A stretch of 64,000 bases of DNA from Haloplanus aerogenes (GCF_003856835.1 NZ_CP034145.1:3224001-3288000), one strand, 5' to 3'. Positions 8,464 through 18,065 are shown, numbered from the stretch's first letter. The notes: generated by a model from the sequence alone, not told the origin. Translations and numbers: made by a program.

Positions 8464-9405
8464 ATGGGACTCAGGTGCCTGCTGGGACACGAATACGCGA
8501 ACCGAGAGGTGGAGCGCGAGCGGGAGGAACGCGGGAACGAGGTGGTCGTCACCTACCGGACCGTCGAGACCTGTGATCGCTGTGGGGAACGCCGGATCGT
8601 CAGCGAGAACAAGGAAGTGCGCCCCGTGCGCAACCCTCGCGATGACGAGGTAACGACGGGGCTGGGCGGCGACGCCGGCGGCGTGACGGCCGATATGGGC
8701 GAATCGCCCGGCGAGGACGATGCGCCGGCGGCTGCGGAGACGGAGCCGGCCCCGACGCCGCAGCCCGAGACGCCGAACGAGGAGTCGACGCCGGCCGCAT
8801 CGACGGCGGAGCCGACCGACGTGCCCGACGCCGAGGGGGCGGCGTCGGCCGACGAGACGGCCACCGACGCCGACGAGACGGACGACGTAGACGACGCGAT
8901 CATCCTCGACGACGATGGGACGGACGAAGGTGGGGCCGACCGCAGCCACGGCGAGTGGCCCGAGCCGGACACCGAGTCGGAAATGGAGCCGGAACCGGAG
9001 CCGGAACCGGACACCGTCGACGACGGTGCGACCGTCGTCAGCGGCGACGAGGGCTGGCCCGACACGGAGGGGGAAGACGAGGGGTTCGACGCCGAACCGA
9101 GCGACGGCACGCCCACGGAAGTCTCCTTCGGCGGCGGGCTGGCACCCGAGCGAGCCGACGAGACGGCAAGCGGCGAGGCGGAGGCGGCCGCCGCGACGAA
9201 CGGCACGACGGGTGGCTCGGTCGCCGGCAAGCAGTTCGTCGCCGCCGAGGAGGTCGAACGGGTCGGCGAGGAGGGCGACGGCGAGACGGAGTTTTTCTGC
9301 CCCAACTGTGGCTACGCCCGCGTCGCCGGCGGGTCGTCGATGCGCGCCGGCGACATCTGCCCCGAGTGCCACAAGGGGTACATCGCCGAGCGCGAGCGGT
9401 CGTAG
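8464..9405 (+). CDS. DUF7093-like protein with terminal zinc sites and acidic linker
   Basis: A 313-residue protein. The N-terminal 50 residues (MGLRCLLGHEY, then CDRCGERRIVSENKEV) carry a zinc-knuckle-like segment. Residues about 70-265 form a low-complexity linker rich in D, E, T, P and A with an EPEPEPEP run. The C-terminus has a clear zinc ribbon: FFCPNCGY near 277 and CPECHKGY near 300. Such architecture suggests a flexible tether between two small domains; the role is unknown. The frame is open upstream, but MGLRCLLGHEY is the family-like start. Confidence 0.8.
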   Translation: MGLRCLLGHEYANREVEREREERGNEVVVTYRTVETCDRCGERRIVSENKEVRPVRNPRDDEVTTGLGGDAGGVTADMGESPGEDDAPAAAETEPAPTPQPETPNEESTPAASTAEPTDVPDAEGAASADETATDADETDDVDDAIILDDDGTDEGGADRSHGEWPEPDTESEMEPEPEPEPDTVDDGATVVSGDEGWPDTEGEDEGFDAEPSDGTPTEVSFGGGLAPERADETASGEAEAAAATNGTTGGSVAGKQFVAAEEVERVGEEGDGETEFFCPNCGYARVAGGSSMRAGDICPECHKGYIAERERS

Positions 9406-9497
9406 TCGCAGTCGGGCAATCACGCGGTGTCGACGAACGACGAGCAGGGTGGCGGAAGGACGAAACTGGTAAACCATCGCCTTTCGAAGCAGGGTCC

Positions 9498-9890
9498 ATG
9501 AAGGAGTACAAGATGCGTCGTGGGGAAACCCTGGAGGAGAACGCACCGGATCTGAAGGGGACCATCGAAGAGTATTTCGGGCCGGTAACGGGGACGGAGG
9601 AGTTCAAGGGGAACGACCTCTACGTCGTCGGCGAACCGGACAACCCGGTCTTCGAGCGGATCGTCGCGGGCGCGACGAAATACAGCGGCAAGAAGGACAA
9701 ACTCGCGGTCCACTTCGAGGAGAAACCGGCTGCGCAGGTGATCGAAGAGGGCCACGCCGACGCGGCGGAAGACGCCGTCAGCGCGAAAAACGACTTCCTG
9801 CTCGAAGTGACGGGGCGTGACGCAAAGTCCCGCCGCGACTCCATGAAACGCTCCGTCGAGGACGACCCCGACGACGTGCCGAACGCCTGA
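9498..9890 (+). CDS. DUF5611-like conserved protein
   Basis: A 130-residue acidic soluble protein starting MKEYKMRRGETLEENAPDL. It has an alpha/beta pattern, with a central strand-rich part (NDLYVVGEPDNPVFERIVAG) and a charged C-terminal tail (SVEDDPDDVPNA). No catalytic motif is visible. It matches the widely conserved haloarchaeal DUF5611 family as I recall it. It follows the DUF7093-like gene by 92 bp on the same strand, so the two may be co-transcribed or separately promoted. Confidence 0.8.
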   Translation: MKEYKMRRGETLEENAPDLKGTIEEYFGPVTGTEEFKGNDLYVVGEPDNPVFERIVAGATKYSGKKDKLAVHFEEKPAAQVIEEGHADAAEDAVSAKNDFLLEVTGRDAKSRRDSMKRSVEDDPDDVPNA

Positions 9891-9949
9891 ATAGTCCCGT
9901 TTCCGCCGTCGAACGACAGCGGAGCGCCGCCTCCGGGATGGACACGAGA

Positions 9950-10687
9950 TTACAGCGCTTCCGGAATCCACCCGCCGTCGACTTCGACGTTTTCGCCGCT
10001 CACGTAGTCGCTATCCGAATCGAGGAAGAAAAAGAGCACCTGCCGCAGGTCGTCGAAGGAGGCCCACCGGCCGCGAGGCGCCTCCGCGGGAAACTCGTCG
10101 GAGTTCTCGACGACGTACGGCGAGATGCAGTTGACGGTGATGCCGTCGGATTTCGTGTCGTTCGCCAGCATCCGCGTGAACATGATGACACCCGTCTTGG
10201 CGACGAGGTAAGGGAAGTTCTTGGGGTAGACGAGCGCCTTCTCCGTGCCCGCGTAGCCGACGTTGACGATGCGGCCGAACTCCGCCTCGCGCATCGCGGG
10301 AAGGGCACGTTTCGAGCAGAGATACGTGCCCGTGAGGTTCGTGTCGATGACACGATTCCACGTCTCGAACGAGAGGTCCTCCCAGTGCCGGGGTGCGAAG
10401 TCGCCGACGTTGTTGACGAGTATGTCGACGGTGCCGAGATCCGACTCCACCGCGTCGAAGATGGCGTCCACGTCGTCGGGGTCGGTCACGTCGCCCTGAA
10501 CTGTCGTCGCGGCACCGCTTTCCTCGCGGGCGACGGCGGCCGTCGCCCGCGCCGCCTCGGCGCTCGTGTGGTAGTGGACCGCGACCGAGGCGCCCGCCTC
10601 GGCCATCGAGAGGGCAAATTCGCGGCCGACACCCTTCGCGCTCCCCGTCACCAGCGCCACCCGGTCGGAGAGATCCGTGGTGAGCAT
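9950..10687 (-). CDS. Short-chain dehydrogenase/reductase
   Basis: A 245-residue classical SDR, a cytosolic NAD(P)-dependent oxidoreductase. The cofactor motif TGSAKGVG is at residues 15-22, the NNVG motif near residue 90, and the catalytic YLVAK near residue 160. The SDR catalytic serine usually sits in an IVNxSS stretch about 13 residues before the tyrosine. Here that stretch reads IVNVGYAGT, so the serine is not obvious and a threonine may replace it. The overall sequence is FabG/FolM-like; the substrate is unknown. Confidence 0.85.
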   Translation of the reverse strand: MLTTDLSDRVALVTGSAKGVGREFALSMAEAGASVAVHYHTSAEAARATAAVAREESGAATTVQGDVTDPDDVDAIFDAVESDLGTVDILVNNVGDFAPRHWEDLSFETWNRVIDTNLTGTYLCSKRALPAMREAEFGRIVNVGYAGTEKALVYPKNFPYLVAKTGVIMFTRMLANDTKSDGITVNCISPYVVENSDEFPAEAPRGRWASFDDLRQVLFFFLDSDSDYVSGENVEVDGGWIPEAL

Positions 10688-10777
10688 ACCGACGCATGGG
10701 AGAGCGGGCGCAAAGGGATTCCGGGGTCGTGAGAGCGGGCGGTAACGGTTTGTGTGCGGCCCGCGAACCCGCCGGGC

Positions 10778-11224
10778 ATGGCCGTCGAGACAATCCTAGT
10801 TGCAGTCGGACCGCAGGACTACGAACGCGTCGAGCGACTGGCGGAGGAGACCGTCGACATCGCGGGACCGACCGGCGCAGAGGTCGTCCTCGCCCACGCG
10901 TTCACGCGGGAGGGGTACGAGAAGGCGCGGACGAACCTCTACTTCGACGACGCGACGCCGGACGAAGTGGCGGAGCGTAACGCGACGATCCGCGACCTGG
11001 AGGACGTGTTAGAGGAGACCGACATCGACTACACGATCCGTGGCGCGGTCGGCGATCCGGGAGACACGATGGTCGAGCTGGCGGGGTCGTGTGACGCCGA
11101 CATCGTCGTCGTCGGCGGGCGCGAGCGCTCGCCGGCCGGCAAGGCCCTGTTCGGGAGCGTCGCCCAGTCGATCATGCTCGACGCGCCGTGTCCGACCCTG
11201 TACGTCCGTACCGGCACGGAGTAG
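10778..11224 (+). CDS. Universal stress protein (UspA family)
   Basis: A 148-residue single-domain USP. It begins MAVETILVAVGPQDYERVERL and ends with the nucleotide-binding signature GGRERSPAGKALFGSVAQSI near residues 114-133. This matches the G-x2-G-x9-G(S/T) pattern of ATP-binding USPs. USPs are cytosolic proteins that respond to stress; the precise role is rarely known. The TAG stop is directly followed by the ATG of the ROK kinase gene (TAGATG), so the two genes are probably co-transcribed and coupled. Confidence 0.9.
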   Translation: MAVETILVAVGPQDYERVERLAEETVDIAGPTGAEVVLAHAFTREGYEKARTNLYFDDATPDEVAERNATIRDLEDVLEETDIDYTIRGAVGDPGDTMVELAGSCDADIVVVGGRERSPAGKALFGSVAQSIMLDAPCPTLYVRTGTE

Positions 11225-12187
11225 ATGGCGACGTACCTCGGCGTCGACCTCGGGGCGACGACGATCCGGGCGGTCGTCGGCGACCGCGCCGGGCAGGTGG
11301 TCGGTAGCCACCGCACCGCCACACCACGGGGACCGACCGGCATCGCGGTCACCGAGGCGGTACTCGACACCGTCCGCGAGGCGTGTGCCGACGCCGGCGT
11401 CGACCCCGCGGCGCTCGTCGCGGCCGGCATCGGCGCCATCGGCCCCCTCGACCGTGACGAGGGCGACGTGGTCGACACCCCGAATCTGCCACGTGTCGAC
11501 CGCATACCCCTCGTCGGCCCCCTCCGCTCCCTGCTGTCGACCGATCGGATCATCCTCCACAACGACGCCACGGCCGGCGCTATCGGCGAGCGGTTCTTCC
11601 GCGAGGGGGCGGACCACCTCGTCTACCTCACGCTCTCGACGGGGGTCGGTGCAGGCGCCGTCGTCGACGGACACGTCCTCGACGGCTGGCAGGGCAACGC
11701 CGCCGAAGTCGGGCACGTGACGGTCGACCCGGACGGCCGTCCCTGTGGCTGTGGCGGGGCGGGGCACTGGGAGGCCTACTGCGGCGGGGCGAACGTTCCG
11801 GACTACGTCAGCGACCTGTACGACGGCGAGGCGACGAGTCTCCCCGTCGACGATCCGGACGCCGGCCTCGACGCCGCGGCCGTGTTCGACGCCGACGCCG
11901 CGGGCGACGCGTTCGCGACGCGGGTCGTCGACCGGATCGGCCGCTGGAACGCCCTCGGCGTCGCGGCCGTCGTCCACGCCTACGCGCCACGGATCGTGGC
12001 CGTCGGCGGGGGGATCACGCGCAACAACCCCGAGCGCGTACTGAGGCCGATCCGTGAGCGCCTGCCGGACCACGTAGCGACGACGGTGCCCGAGATTCGG
12101 CTCACCGACGAGGACGGGGACGCGGTCGCCAAGGGTGCGCTGGCGAGTGCGATCACCGGCGGAACGGGCGCGCCGGCGGACCGCTAG
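11225..12187 (+). CDS. ROK-family sugar kinase (glucokinase-like)
   Basis: A 320-residue sugar kinase of the ROK family. The N-terminal phosphate motif GVDLGATTIRAV is at residues 6-17, NDATAGAIGE near 114-123, and STGVGAGAVVDG near 139-150. The zinc motif CGCGGAGHWE near 175-184 has histidine where most ROK proteins have the third cysteine. An ATP-binding glycine motif VAVGGGI is near 258. It would phosphorylate glucose or a related sugar. Its coding end overlaps the convergent FAU-1 gene by 4 bp. Confidence 0.88.
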   Translation: MATYLGVDLGATTIRAVVGDRAGQVVGSHRTATPRGPTGIAVTEAVLDTVREACADAGVDPAALVAAGIGAIGPLDRDEGDVVDTPNLPRVDRIPLVGPLRSLLSTDRIILHNDATAGAIGERFFREGADHLVYLTLSTGVGAGAVVDGHVLDGWQGNAAEVGHVTVDPDGRPCGCGGAGHWEAYCGGANVPDYVSDLYDGEATSLPVDDPDAGLDAAAVFDADAAGDAFATRVVDRIGRWNALGVAAVVHAYAPRIVAVGGGITRNNPERVLRPIRERLPDHVATTVPEIRLTDEDGDAVAKGALASAITGGTGAPADR

Positions 12188-13581
12188 AGCGCCCCTTCCA
12201 GACTCGACGCGACCGTCCGCGCCTTCTCCGCCAGGTCCTCGGACACCAGTCCGGCGTCGACGGCGTCGTCGAGTTCGTCGTCGTCGACCCGGCGCACCTC
12301 GCCCGCGGGCCCTTTCACCACGTCGACGTGGAGGTCGACGTACCGGACGGCGTCGGGGAAACACTCCACGGGGGTACAGACGTTGACGTAGGTCCCCTTC
12401 CGCTCGCCGTCCGCGTCGCGGTAGACGGTCGGGTACCACCACCGGCCCTCGCGGACCTTGGTGATCGCCACGTCGCCGGCCTCGCGGGAAACGCCGAGGG
12501 CGTCGTAGGTGCCGCCGGCGGTCATCTCGCGGCGAAGCGTGAGCGTGCCGTCGGGGTCGCGGTCGACCACCTCCGCGCGCCCGAGGACGATCCGCCGGCC
12601 GTCGGGTTTGCCGTGGTCGAGGCGGACGGAGTCGCCCGCGACGGGGCCGAATACGTCGGTGACGGCTTCGAAGGGGAAGTCGTCGTCCCCGCCGGCCGTC
12701 CCCAACGCCTCCACCAGATCGACCGCCCGACTCGCCTCGTCCGAGGCGGCCTTGACGCGGTGGTGGCCGGGCATCGTCGTCGTCACCGCGCGCCGGTCGG
12801 CGTCGAGGGCGAACCGCGCCTCGCGGCCGAACCACACCCACGTCGTCGCGGCGGGGGCGGCGAGACGGCGGGGCGGGTCGACCGTGGAATCGAGCGTCGC
12901 CTCCAGTCGTTCGGCGCGGTCGACGGCGCGGTCGAGTGCCGTCTCCAGCGACCCCATGTCGGCCTCGGTCGCCGCGGCCGCCCAGACGAGTCCCCAGCCG
13001 TCGGGCGGTTCGATGCCGAGGAGGTCGGTCATGCCCGCGAGTTCGCGCCCGGCCTCGTCGTCGTAGGTGTCGACCGTGATTCCCGAGTCGCCGCGGACGA
13101 GGGTCGCCGGACCGGCGCGCACCCGAATCGCACCGTCGAGGACGGGCCGACGGTCGGCCCACGGCGGCGCGGGGTCCGTGACCTGCACGCGCACGTCGTC
13201 GCCCACCTCGACGTGGGCGTCGACGTTGCCGAAGGGGAGAAAGCCCGTGGCGTCGCCGAGGTCACAGACGGCGCCGCTCCCCAGCGTCTCGGTGACGCGG
13301 GCGTCGAAGACGGCGTCCCGTGCGGCCGGGGCGGGCCACACGAACGTGTCACGGGTCAGGTCGAGGTTGTCGACCACCCCCGCGACGGCGTCGGGGTCAC
13401 CGGTCACGCCGACGCCCTGTCGGTCGTCGGTCGTCTCGATGGTCACGTCGTGCGGATCGGCCCCGAAGTCCGCGTCGAAGCGCTCGCGGATAGGATCGGA
13501 CGCCGCGACCACGTCGTGATCGGCGTCGAGAAAGCGGCGCGTGAGCGCCGTCGTGTAGATACCGCGACAGCGGACGTTCAT
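12184..13581 (-). CDS. fau-1: FAU-1 family RNA-binding protein / probable ribonuclease
   Basis: A 465-residue protein starting MNVRCRGIYTTALTRRFLDA, the typical start of archaeal FAU-1. The N-terminal part resembles the S1-like/RNase E-type region (ETLGSGAVCDLGDATGFLPF near 93-112). The C-terminal quarter contains the DUF402 signature WWYPTVYRDADGERKGTYVN. FAU-1 proteins bind AU-rich RNA, and DUF402 relatives include nucleotide phosphatases. Length agrees with the family. Confidence 0.88.
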   Translation of the reverse strand: MNVRCRGIYTTALTRRFLDADHDVVAASDPIRERFDADFGADPHDVTIETTDDRQGVGVTGDPDAVAGVVDNLDLTRDTFVWPAPAARDAVFDARVTETLGSGAVCDLGDATGFLPFGNVDAHVEVGDDVRVQVTDPAPPWADRRPVLDGAIRVRAGPATLVRGDSGITVDTYDDEAGRELAGMTDLLGIEPPDGWGLVWAAAATEADMGSLETALDRAVDRAERLEATLDSTVDPPRRLAAPAATTWVWFGREARFALDADRRAVTTTMPGHHRVKAASDEASRAVDLVEALGTAGGDDDFPFEAVTDVFGPVAGDSVRLDHGKPDGRRIVLGRAEVVDRDPDGTLTLRREMTAGGTYDALGVSREAGDVAITKVREGRWWYPTVYRDADGERKGTYVNVCTPVECFPDAVRYVDLHVDVVKGPAGEVRRVDDDELDDAVDAGLVSEDLAEKARTVASSLEGAL

Positions 13582-13637
13582 ACGTGCCTGCGACGACCGG
13601 TCGTCGCCGGCGGGAGGGGAAGTTCGTCGTCCATCAC

Positions 13638-13663
13638 ACCCCCGCTTGGAGCGCGGGGGTTTT
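13638..13663 (+). terminator. GC-rich hairpin followed by a T tract
   Basis: CCCCCGC at 13639-13645 pairs with GCGGGGG at 13653-13659 around a 7-nt loop, and TTTT follows at 13660-13663. It looks like an intrinsic terminator reading rightwards, yet both flanking genes run leftwards. It could act on antisense transcription, or be the remaining end of an IS200/IS605-type element. Only the hairpin itself is seen directly. Confidence 0.35.
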
Positions 13664-13680
13664 CACTGCGACGGAGACGG

Positions 13681-16389
13681 TCAGGGGCGTCGGCGCCGAG
13701 CGCGAACGACGAGAGACAGGAGCGCCGCGACGGCCGCGACGACGGCGGTCACGGGGCCGAAGCCGGGGCCAGCGCCGACTGTCTCGGTCCGCGATGCGCG
13801 ACCGGTCGCGTTTCGCGCGTCGTCCCCCGCGGCGGCGCGGTCGGGGGTGGCTGGCGTCTCGGTCGGCGTGGGTGTCGCCGTCACCACGGTCACCGCCTCG
13901 GAGTCGATTTCGGTCGTCGTGGGGGCTGGCGTGGATGTCGCCGTCGCCACATCGCCGATCTGCACGGCTCGGCTGTCGGTCACGTCGGCTGTCTCGGCCC
14001 GAAGCGTGTAGGCGCCGTCCGCGACGCCCGCCACGTCGACGGTCGCCTGCCAGCGGCCGGAGGCGTTCACCGTCGCGTCGCCGACGGTGACGGTCGCCGT
14101 CTCGCGCCGGAGGTCGAGGAGGACGTGCGTCCCGTTCTCGCGGTTGGACGTCCCGGTGACGACGAGCGTGTCGTTCCGGTGCTGGACCGTCTCGACGCGC
14201 ACGCGAGGGTCGGTCGCGGTGACGTTCAGCGCGAGGATTCGGTCGTCGACGCCGGCGCCGCCGTAGCGGTCGCGGACGACCGCTTCGGCCTCGGCGGCCG
14301 TCTCGGAGCCCGCGAGTTCGCTCCGGATGGCCGCCGCATCGCCACCGTCGGCGAACCCGAAGGTAGCGTCGCGGCCGGGCGTCACGAGTAGAACGCGGTA
14401 CCGGCCGGGCGTGTCGAAGCCGGCGTAGTCGAACTCGAAGGTGTCGTCGTCCGCGACCGTTACGTCCCGGGGGTCGACGGCGCCGCGGGGCGAGACGACG
14501 TAGGCGCGGACCGTCTCGCCGGGGCCGGGCGCGCGCCCAGTCACCGTCACCTCGTCGCCGTCGGTCGTGGCGATACGCGACTGCGACACCGACGCCGACG
14601 GCGCGGGATCGGTCGTCGTGAGCGTCGTTGTGCCGAAGTCCTCGAAGTCTCGGAGCGTCGACTCCGAGATGCGCGCGGTCGACCCGAGTTCGTCGTCGCC
14701 GGGATCGGCGACGGCTGCGATCCGGTACCGACCGGGGACGGTCACGACTTCGCGGGTGTCGAGGTCGACCGCCCACGACCCGTCGGCGCCGACGCGCGTC
14801 TCCGCGAGATCACCGTCGTCGTCGTACAGCGGCGCGTACGCCCCGCCGACCCGGGCGTAGAGTTTCACGTCGTCGGCGCCGGGGGCGGTCCCCGAGACGG
14901 ATACCGTCTCGCCGACCGTCACTGTCTCGCGCGCAGGTGATGCCGAGACCTGTCGGTCCGCGACGGTGACGGGGACGCTCGCCTCGGCGTCGGCGGTGAC
15001 GTTCCGGGCCACCGCGATGTCGTGGGTGCCCGTCGCCAGTCGATCGGTGTCGATTTCGACTTTGGCGAAGCCGTTGTCGTCGAGAGCGACCGTGGCGTAG
15101 AGGGCGTTCGCCTCGCTGTCCGCGCCGACGAGGACGAGACCGTCGGCCGCGCCGAACACCGCCTTCGCGGTGGGAACGGTCACCGATTCGCCATCGCGGA
15201 GGGCGTCGGCCGGCACCCGGACGTGCCGGACGGCCCCCGGCGCGCCGCTCACCGTCGCCACCGTCGACTGGCCGCGGGCGACGCGCGTCCGACTCGCCGA
15301 TATCGTCTTCGCCTCCGCGCGTACCCGGAACGTCGCCGTCGCGGTCACGTGATCGAGGTCGTCCGCGCCCTCGACGCGGACGGTGTAGGTGCCGGTCGAG
15401 AGGTCGGCCACGTCGAGCGTCACCGTCTCGCCCGAGGCCGACACCGTCGCGTCCGCGGTGAGTTCGTCGGTGACGGTCAGGCCGTCCGGGTTCTCGACGG
15501 TGATGGTGGCGTCGTCGGCGTCCTCGAAGTCGAACCGCGGCTCGACCGTGAGCGTCTCGACGCTCGCCGGGATGGAGGAGCCCGAGACTTCCGTCCCGCT
15601 CGCGGTGTCGCCGGGGTAGAGGTCGACGGCCGTCACGTTCGGTTCCTCGACGACGAGCGTCGAGTCGCCGCCGGCCGAGAGCGCGTACGTCCCGGGGACG
15701 AACCCATTGCCGCGTGTCACGTCCGCGACGAGGGCGTCGTCGACGGTCGCGACGTTCCCTTCGGCCTCACCACCGGTGCCGAAGAACTGCTGTGACTCGC
15801 CCGCCGCGCTCGCACCGTCGAGCCCCGTCAGATCCACGTCCGCCTCGCCGAGGAAGAGCGAGGCGTCGGTCGTGGTGACGCTCCGGTCGCTTTCCGCCGC
15901 AGTAGCGGTAAGGGTACCGACCGACCCCGAGGCGTCCGTCGTCCCGTCGCCGTCGGCGTCGACCGTCGCGGAGAGGTCGTGGTCGCCGGTCCGGTCGACG
16001 GCGACACCCGAGACGGTGACGGTGACCGCTACCGTCTCGGAGTCGGCACCGGCGTCGTCGTCCCACGAGACGACGACGGCGTTCGACGCGCTATCGACCG
16101 AGGCGGTCACGCCCGTCGCGTTGGGCGTAACGCTTCTCGCGTCGACCGTCGCACCCGAGAGGTCGAGCGCTGCGGGCACGGCGACGGTGACGTTCGCGCC
16201 AGTCGTCCCGTCGGTGGTGTTCACTGCCGTCGCGTTCACCGAGAGGTCGAGCGTCGTCGTCGACCCGGTCGTGGCAGTCGTGGGCGAGACGGACGCGTCC
16301 CCGAAGCCGACGGCCGCACCGCTCGCGGGGATGGCCGCGAGGGTGAGGGCGAAGACGACAGCGAGCGCGACCGTACGGCGCCGCGTCAT
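13681..16389 (-). CDS. Large PGF-CTERM cell-surface protein
   Basis: About 902 residues starting MTRRRTVALAV, followed by a Sec-type signal peptide. A long series of beta-sandwich-like segments follows (TATTGSTTTLDLSVNATA, GQSTVATVSGAPG, GETVSVSGTAPG, GDEVTVTGRAPG). A T/P-rich stalk precedes a C-terminal GAGPGFGPVTAVVAAVAAL plus a basic tail. The last is the PGF-CTERM signal that an archaeosortase (ArtA) uses to anchor proteins to a lipid. It resembles S-layer-type glycoproteins such as the HVO_2072 kind. The start at 16389 is chosen because its ATG overlaps the upstream stop (ATGA); an ATG three codons earlier also exists. Confidence 0.82.
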   Translation of the reverse strand: MTRRRTVALAVVFALTLAAIPASGAAVGFGDASVSPTTATTGSTTTLDLSVNATAVNTTDGTTGANVTVAVPAALDLSGATVDARSVTPNATGVTASVDSASNAVVVSWDDDAGADSETVAVTVTVSGVAVDRTGDHDLSATVDADGDGTTDASGSVGTLTATAAESDRSVTTTDASLFLGEADVDLTGLDGASAAGESQQFFGTGGEAEGNVATVDDALVADVTRGNGFVPGTYALSAGGDSTLVVEEPNVTAVDLYPGDTASGTEVSGSSIPASVETLTVEPRFDFEDADDATITVENPDGLTVTDELTADATVSASGETVTLDVADLSTGTYTVRVEGADDLDHVTATATFRVRAEAKTISASRTRVARGQSTVATVSGAPGAVRHVRVPADALRDGESVTVPTAKAVFGAADGLVLVGADSEANALYATVALDDNGFAKVEIDTDRLATGTHDIAVARNVTADAEASVPVTVADRQVSASPARETVTVGETVSVSGTAPGADDVKLYARVGGAYAPLYDDDGDLAETRVGADGSWAVDLDTREVVTVPGRYRIAAVADPGDDELGSTARISESTLRDFEDFGTTTLTTTDPAPSASVSQSRIATTDGDEVTVTGRAPGPGETVRAYVVSPRGAVDPRDVTVADDDTFEFDYAGFDTPGRYRVLLVTPGRDATFGFADGGDAAAIRSELAGSETAAEAEAVVRDRYGGAGVDDRILALNVTATDPRVRVETVQHRNDTLVVTGTSNRENGTHVLLDLRRETATVTVGDATVNASGRWQATVDVAGVADGAYTLRAETADVTDSRAVQIGDVATATSTPAPTTTEIDSEAVTVVTATPTPTETPATPDRAAAGDDARNATGRASRTETVGAGPGFGPVTAVVAAVAALLSLVVRARRRRP

Positions 16390-18065
16390 CGGCGCCACCT
16401 CCCGGTCAGCGCGAGAAGCAGGAGCGCCGAGAGCGCGGCGACGGGGCCGAATCCGGGGGCGCTCCCGGGCGTCGGCGTCGACGCAGTGGGCGTCGACGTG
16501 TCGGTCGCCGTTGCCGTCGCCGTCGCGGTTGGTTGCGGCGGTGTAGCGGTGGCCGTCGCCGTCGCGGTGGCCGTCGCCGTCGACGGCTCCGTCGCATCCG
16601 TCGCCGGGTCGGGGTCACGTGACTCCTCGACGGCCAGCATCAGCGTCGGCAGGCCGGTCGTCCGCGCCTCGTAGACGAGGGTGTCGGCCGTCGCGTTCAC
16701 CTGCGTCGTCCGCAGCGGCGTCCAGCCGGAGTCGGTCACCCGGTAGAGCGTGACCGTGTCGGGGTCGGCGTTGCCGAGTCGACTCCGGTTCACCGCCAGC
16801 CTGAGCGTCAGGTGGTCGATGTCGTCGGTGTAGATGCCGTTGCCGGACACCCGCATCGTGCGGAGGGCGCGGGTGCCGTCGGGCGCCGATCGGTTGCCGG
16901 CGTCGCGCACGCGGAGTGTGAACGTCGGGTTGATCGTGGAGAGGGAGACGTTGACCCGGCGCACGTCGACCGTCGCGTTCGAGCGAGCGGGCAGGTCGAA
17001 ACTCACGCGGGTGGCGCGGCCGATGTTGGCCGCCTCCAGCGTAACGCTCCCGTCCGCGAGCCGTTCGGCCGTCGTCCGGCGCTGGCCGTCGAGCGATCCG
17101 GAGTCGATGCGACCCGCTATCTCCTCGTCGTACGCCTCCGGGTGAAGCACTCGGACGAGGTCGACGATGGCGTCGACGATCCGCGGGGCGGGCTGACTGA
17201 TCTCGTTGGCGTCGAGGACGATGGCGTTGTCCTCCTGGTAGGCGGTGGTGCCTTCGTAGACGCCGTTGGGACCGGACGGCACCGTCGCAGTGCTGTGCTC
17301 GTCGCTGTTGAGGACGAACCACGTGGGGTCGGCCGCGACGACCACCTCGCTGTTGGCGAGGAAGTAGCCCGTCGTGTCGCCGCCGCTCGCGTTGATGTCG
17401 TCGTAGTCGGTGGCGATGTTGTCGCCGCCGGCCGTCTCGATTACCTCGTGGACGAACGTGTCCTCGCCGGCGGTGAACCCGAAGAAGGTGTAGAACACGT
17501 CGGGACGGTCCACGTCGTCGACGGCGGACTCGATCACGTCGAGCTGCCGCGCGAGTTCGTCGGCGCGGGAGTCGGCGCTCTCGCAGTGGCCGACGAGTTC
17601 GCCCGTCAGCCGCGTCTTCTCCTCGATGTCCTCGAGGTCCTCGGCCTCCTCGAACAGGTACACCGTCAGGCCGGCGTCGCGGAGTTGCTCGACCGTCCCC
17701 GTGTCGGCGATGGTGTTCGGCGCGAGGACGAGGTCGGGGTCGAGCGCGATGGTCTGCTCGACCGTCGCGTCGTCGGTGCCCGTCCCGACCGTCGTCTTCT
17801 CGTCCGCGCCGGAGAGGTAGGAGGCGTAGGACGAGACGCCGACCACCTCGTCCCACGCGTCGATTTCGTACATCGTCTGTGCCGCACTGGGGTTGAGCGT
17901 CACCACCTCGTCGGGGTCCTCGGAGATGGTCACGGGCGTCCCCGTGGCGTCCGTCCGCGTGATCGGGAACGAACAGTCCTCGGCCGCCGCGGCGGTGCCG
18001 ATGCCCGGTGATCCGAGCGCCGACACCACGACGAGGACGGCGAGGAGCAGGCGTGTCGTGTGCAT
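16386..18065 (-). CDS. PGF-CTERM-anchored substrate-binding protein (BtuF/FepB type)
   Basis: A 559-residue surface protein. A signal peptide (residues 1-27, ending GTAAAA) is followed by a cluster-VIII periplasmic-binding domain (about 30-310). The domain shows VVTLNPSAAQTMYEIDAWDE, LVLAPNTIADTGTVEQLRDA and ETAGGDNIA, as in cobalamin, haem and siderophore binders. Residues 330-470 form an added beta domain. A stalk made of repeated TA units follows, and APGFGPVAAL plus RWRR form the archaeosortase signal. No permease or ATPase gene is adjacent, which is unusual. Its stop overlaps the start of the large surface protein. Confidence 0.88.
   Translation of the reverse strand: MHTTRLLLAVLVVVSALGSPGIGTAAAAEDCSFPITRTDATGTPVTISEDPDEVVTLNPSAAQTMYEIDAWDEVVGVSSYASYLSGADEKTTVGTGTDDATVEQTIALDPDLVLAPNTIADTGTVEQLRDAGLTVYLFEEAEDLEDIEEKTRLTGELVGHCESADSRADELARQLDVIESAVDDVDRPDVFYTFFGFTAGEDTFVHEVIETAGGDNIATDYDDINASGGDTTGYFLANSEVVVAADPTWFVLNSDEHSTATVPSGPNGVYEGTTAYQEDNAIVLDANEISQPAPRIVDAIVDLVRVLHPEAYDEEIAGRIDSGSLDGQRRTTAERLADGSVTLEAANIGRATRVSFDLPARSNATVDVRRVNVSLSTINPTFTLRVRDAGNRSAPDGTRALRTMRVSGNGIYTDDIDHLTLRLAVNRSRLGNADPDTVTLYRVTDSGWTPLRTTQVNATADTLVYEARTTGLPTLMLAVEESRDPDPATDATEPSTATATATATATATPPQPTATATATATDTSTPTASTPTPGSAPGFGPVAALSALLLLALTGRWRR

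Noticed and set aside
13638-13663. The hairpin as right end of an IS200/IS605 element
   Set aside because: No tnpA or tnpB remnant is nearby, so only a hairpin can be claimed.
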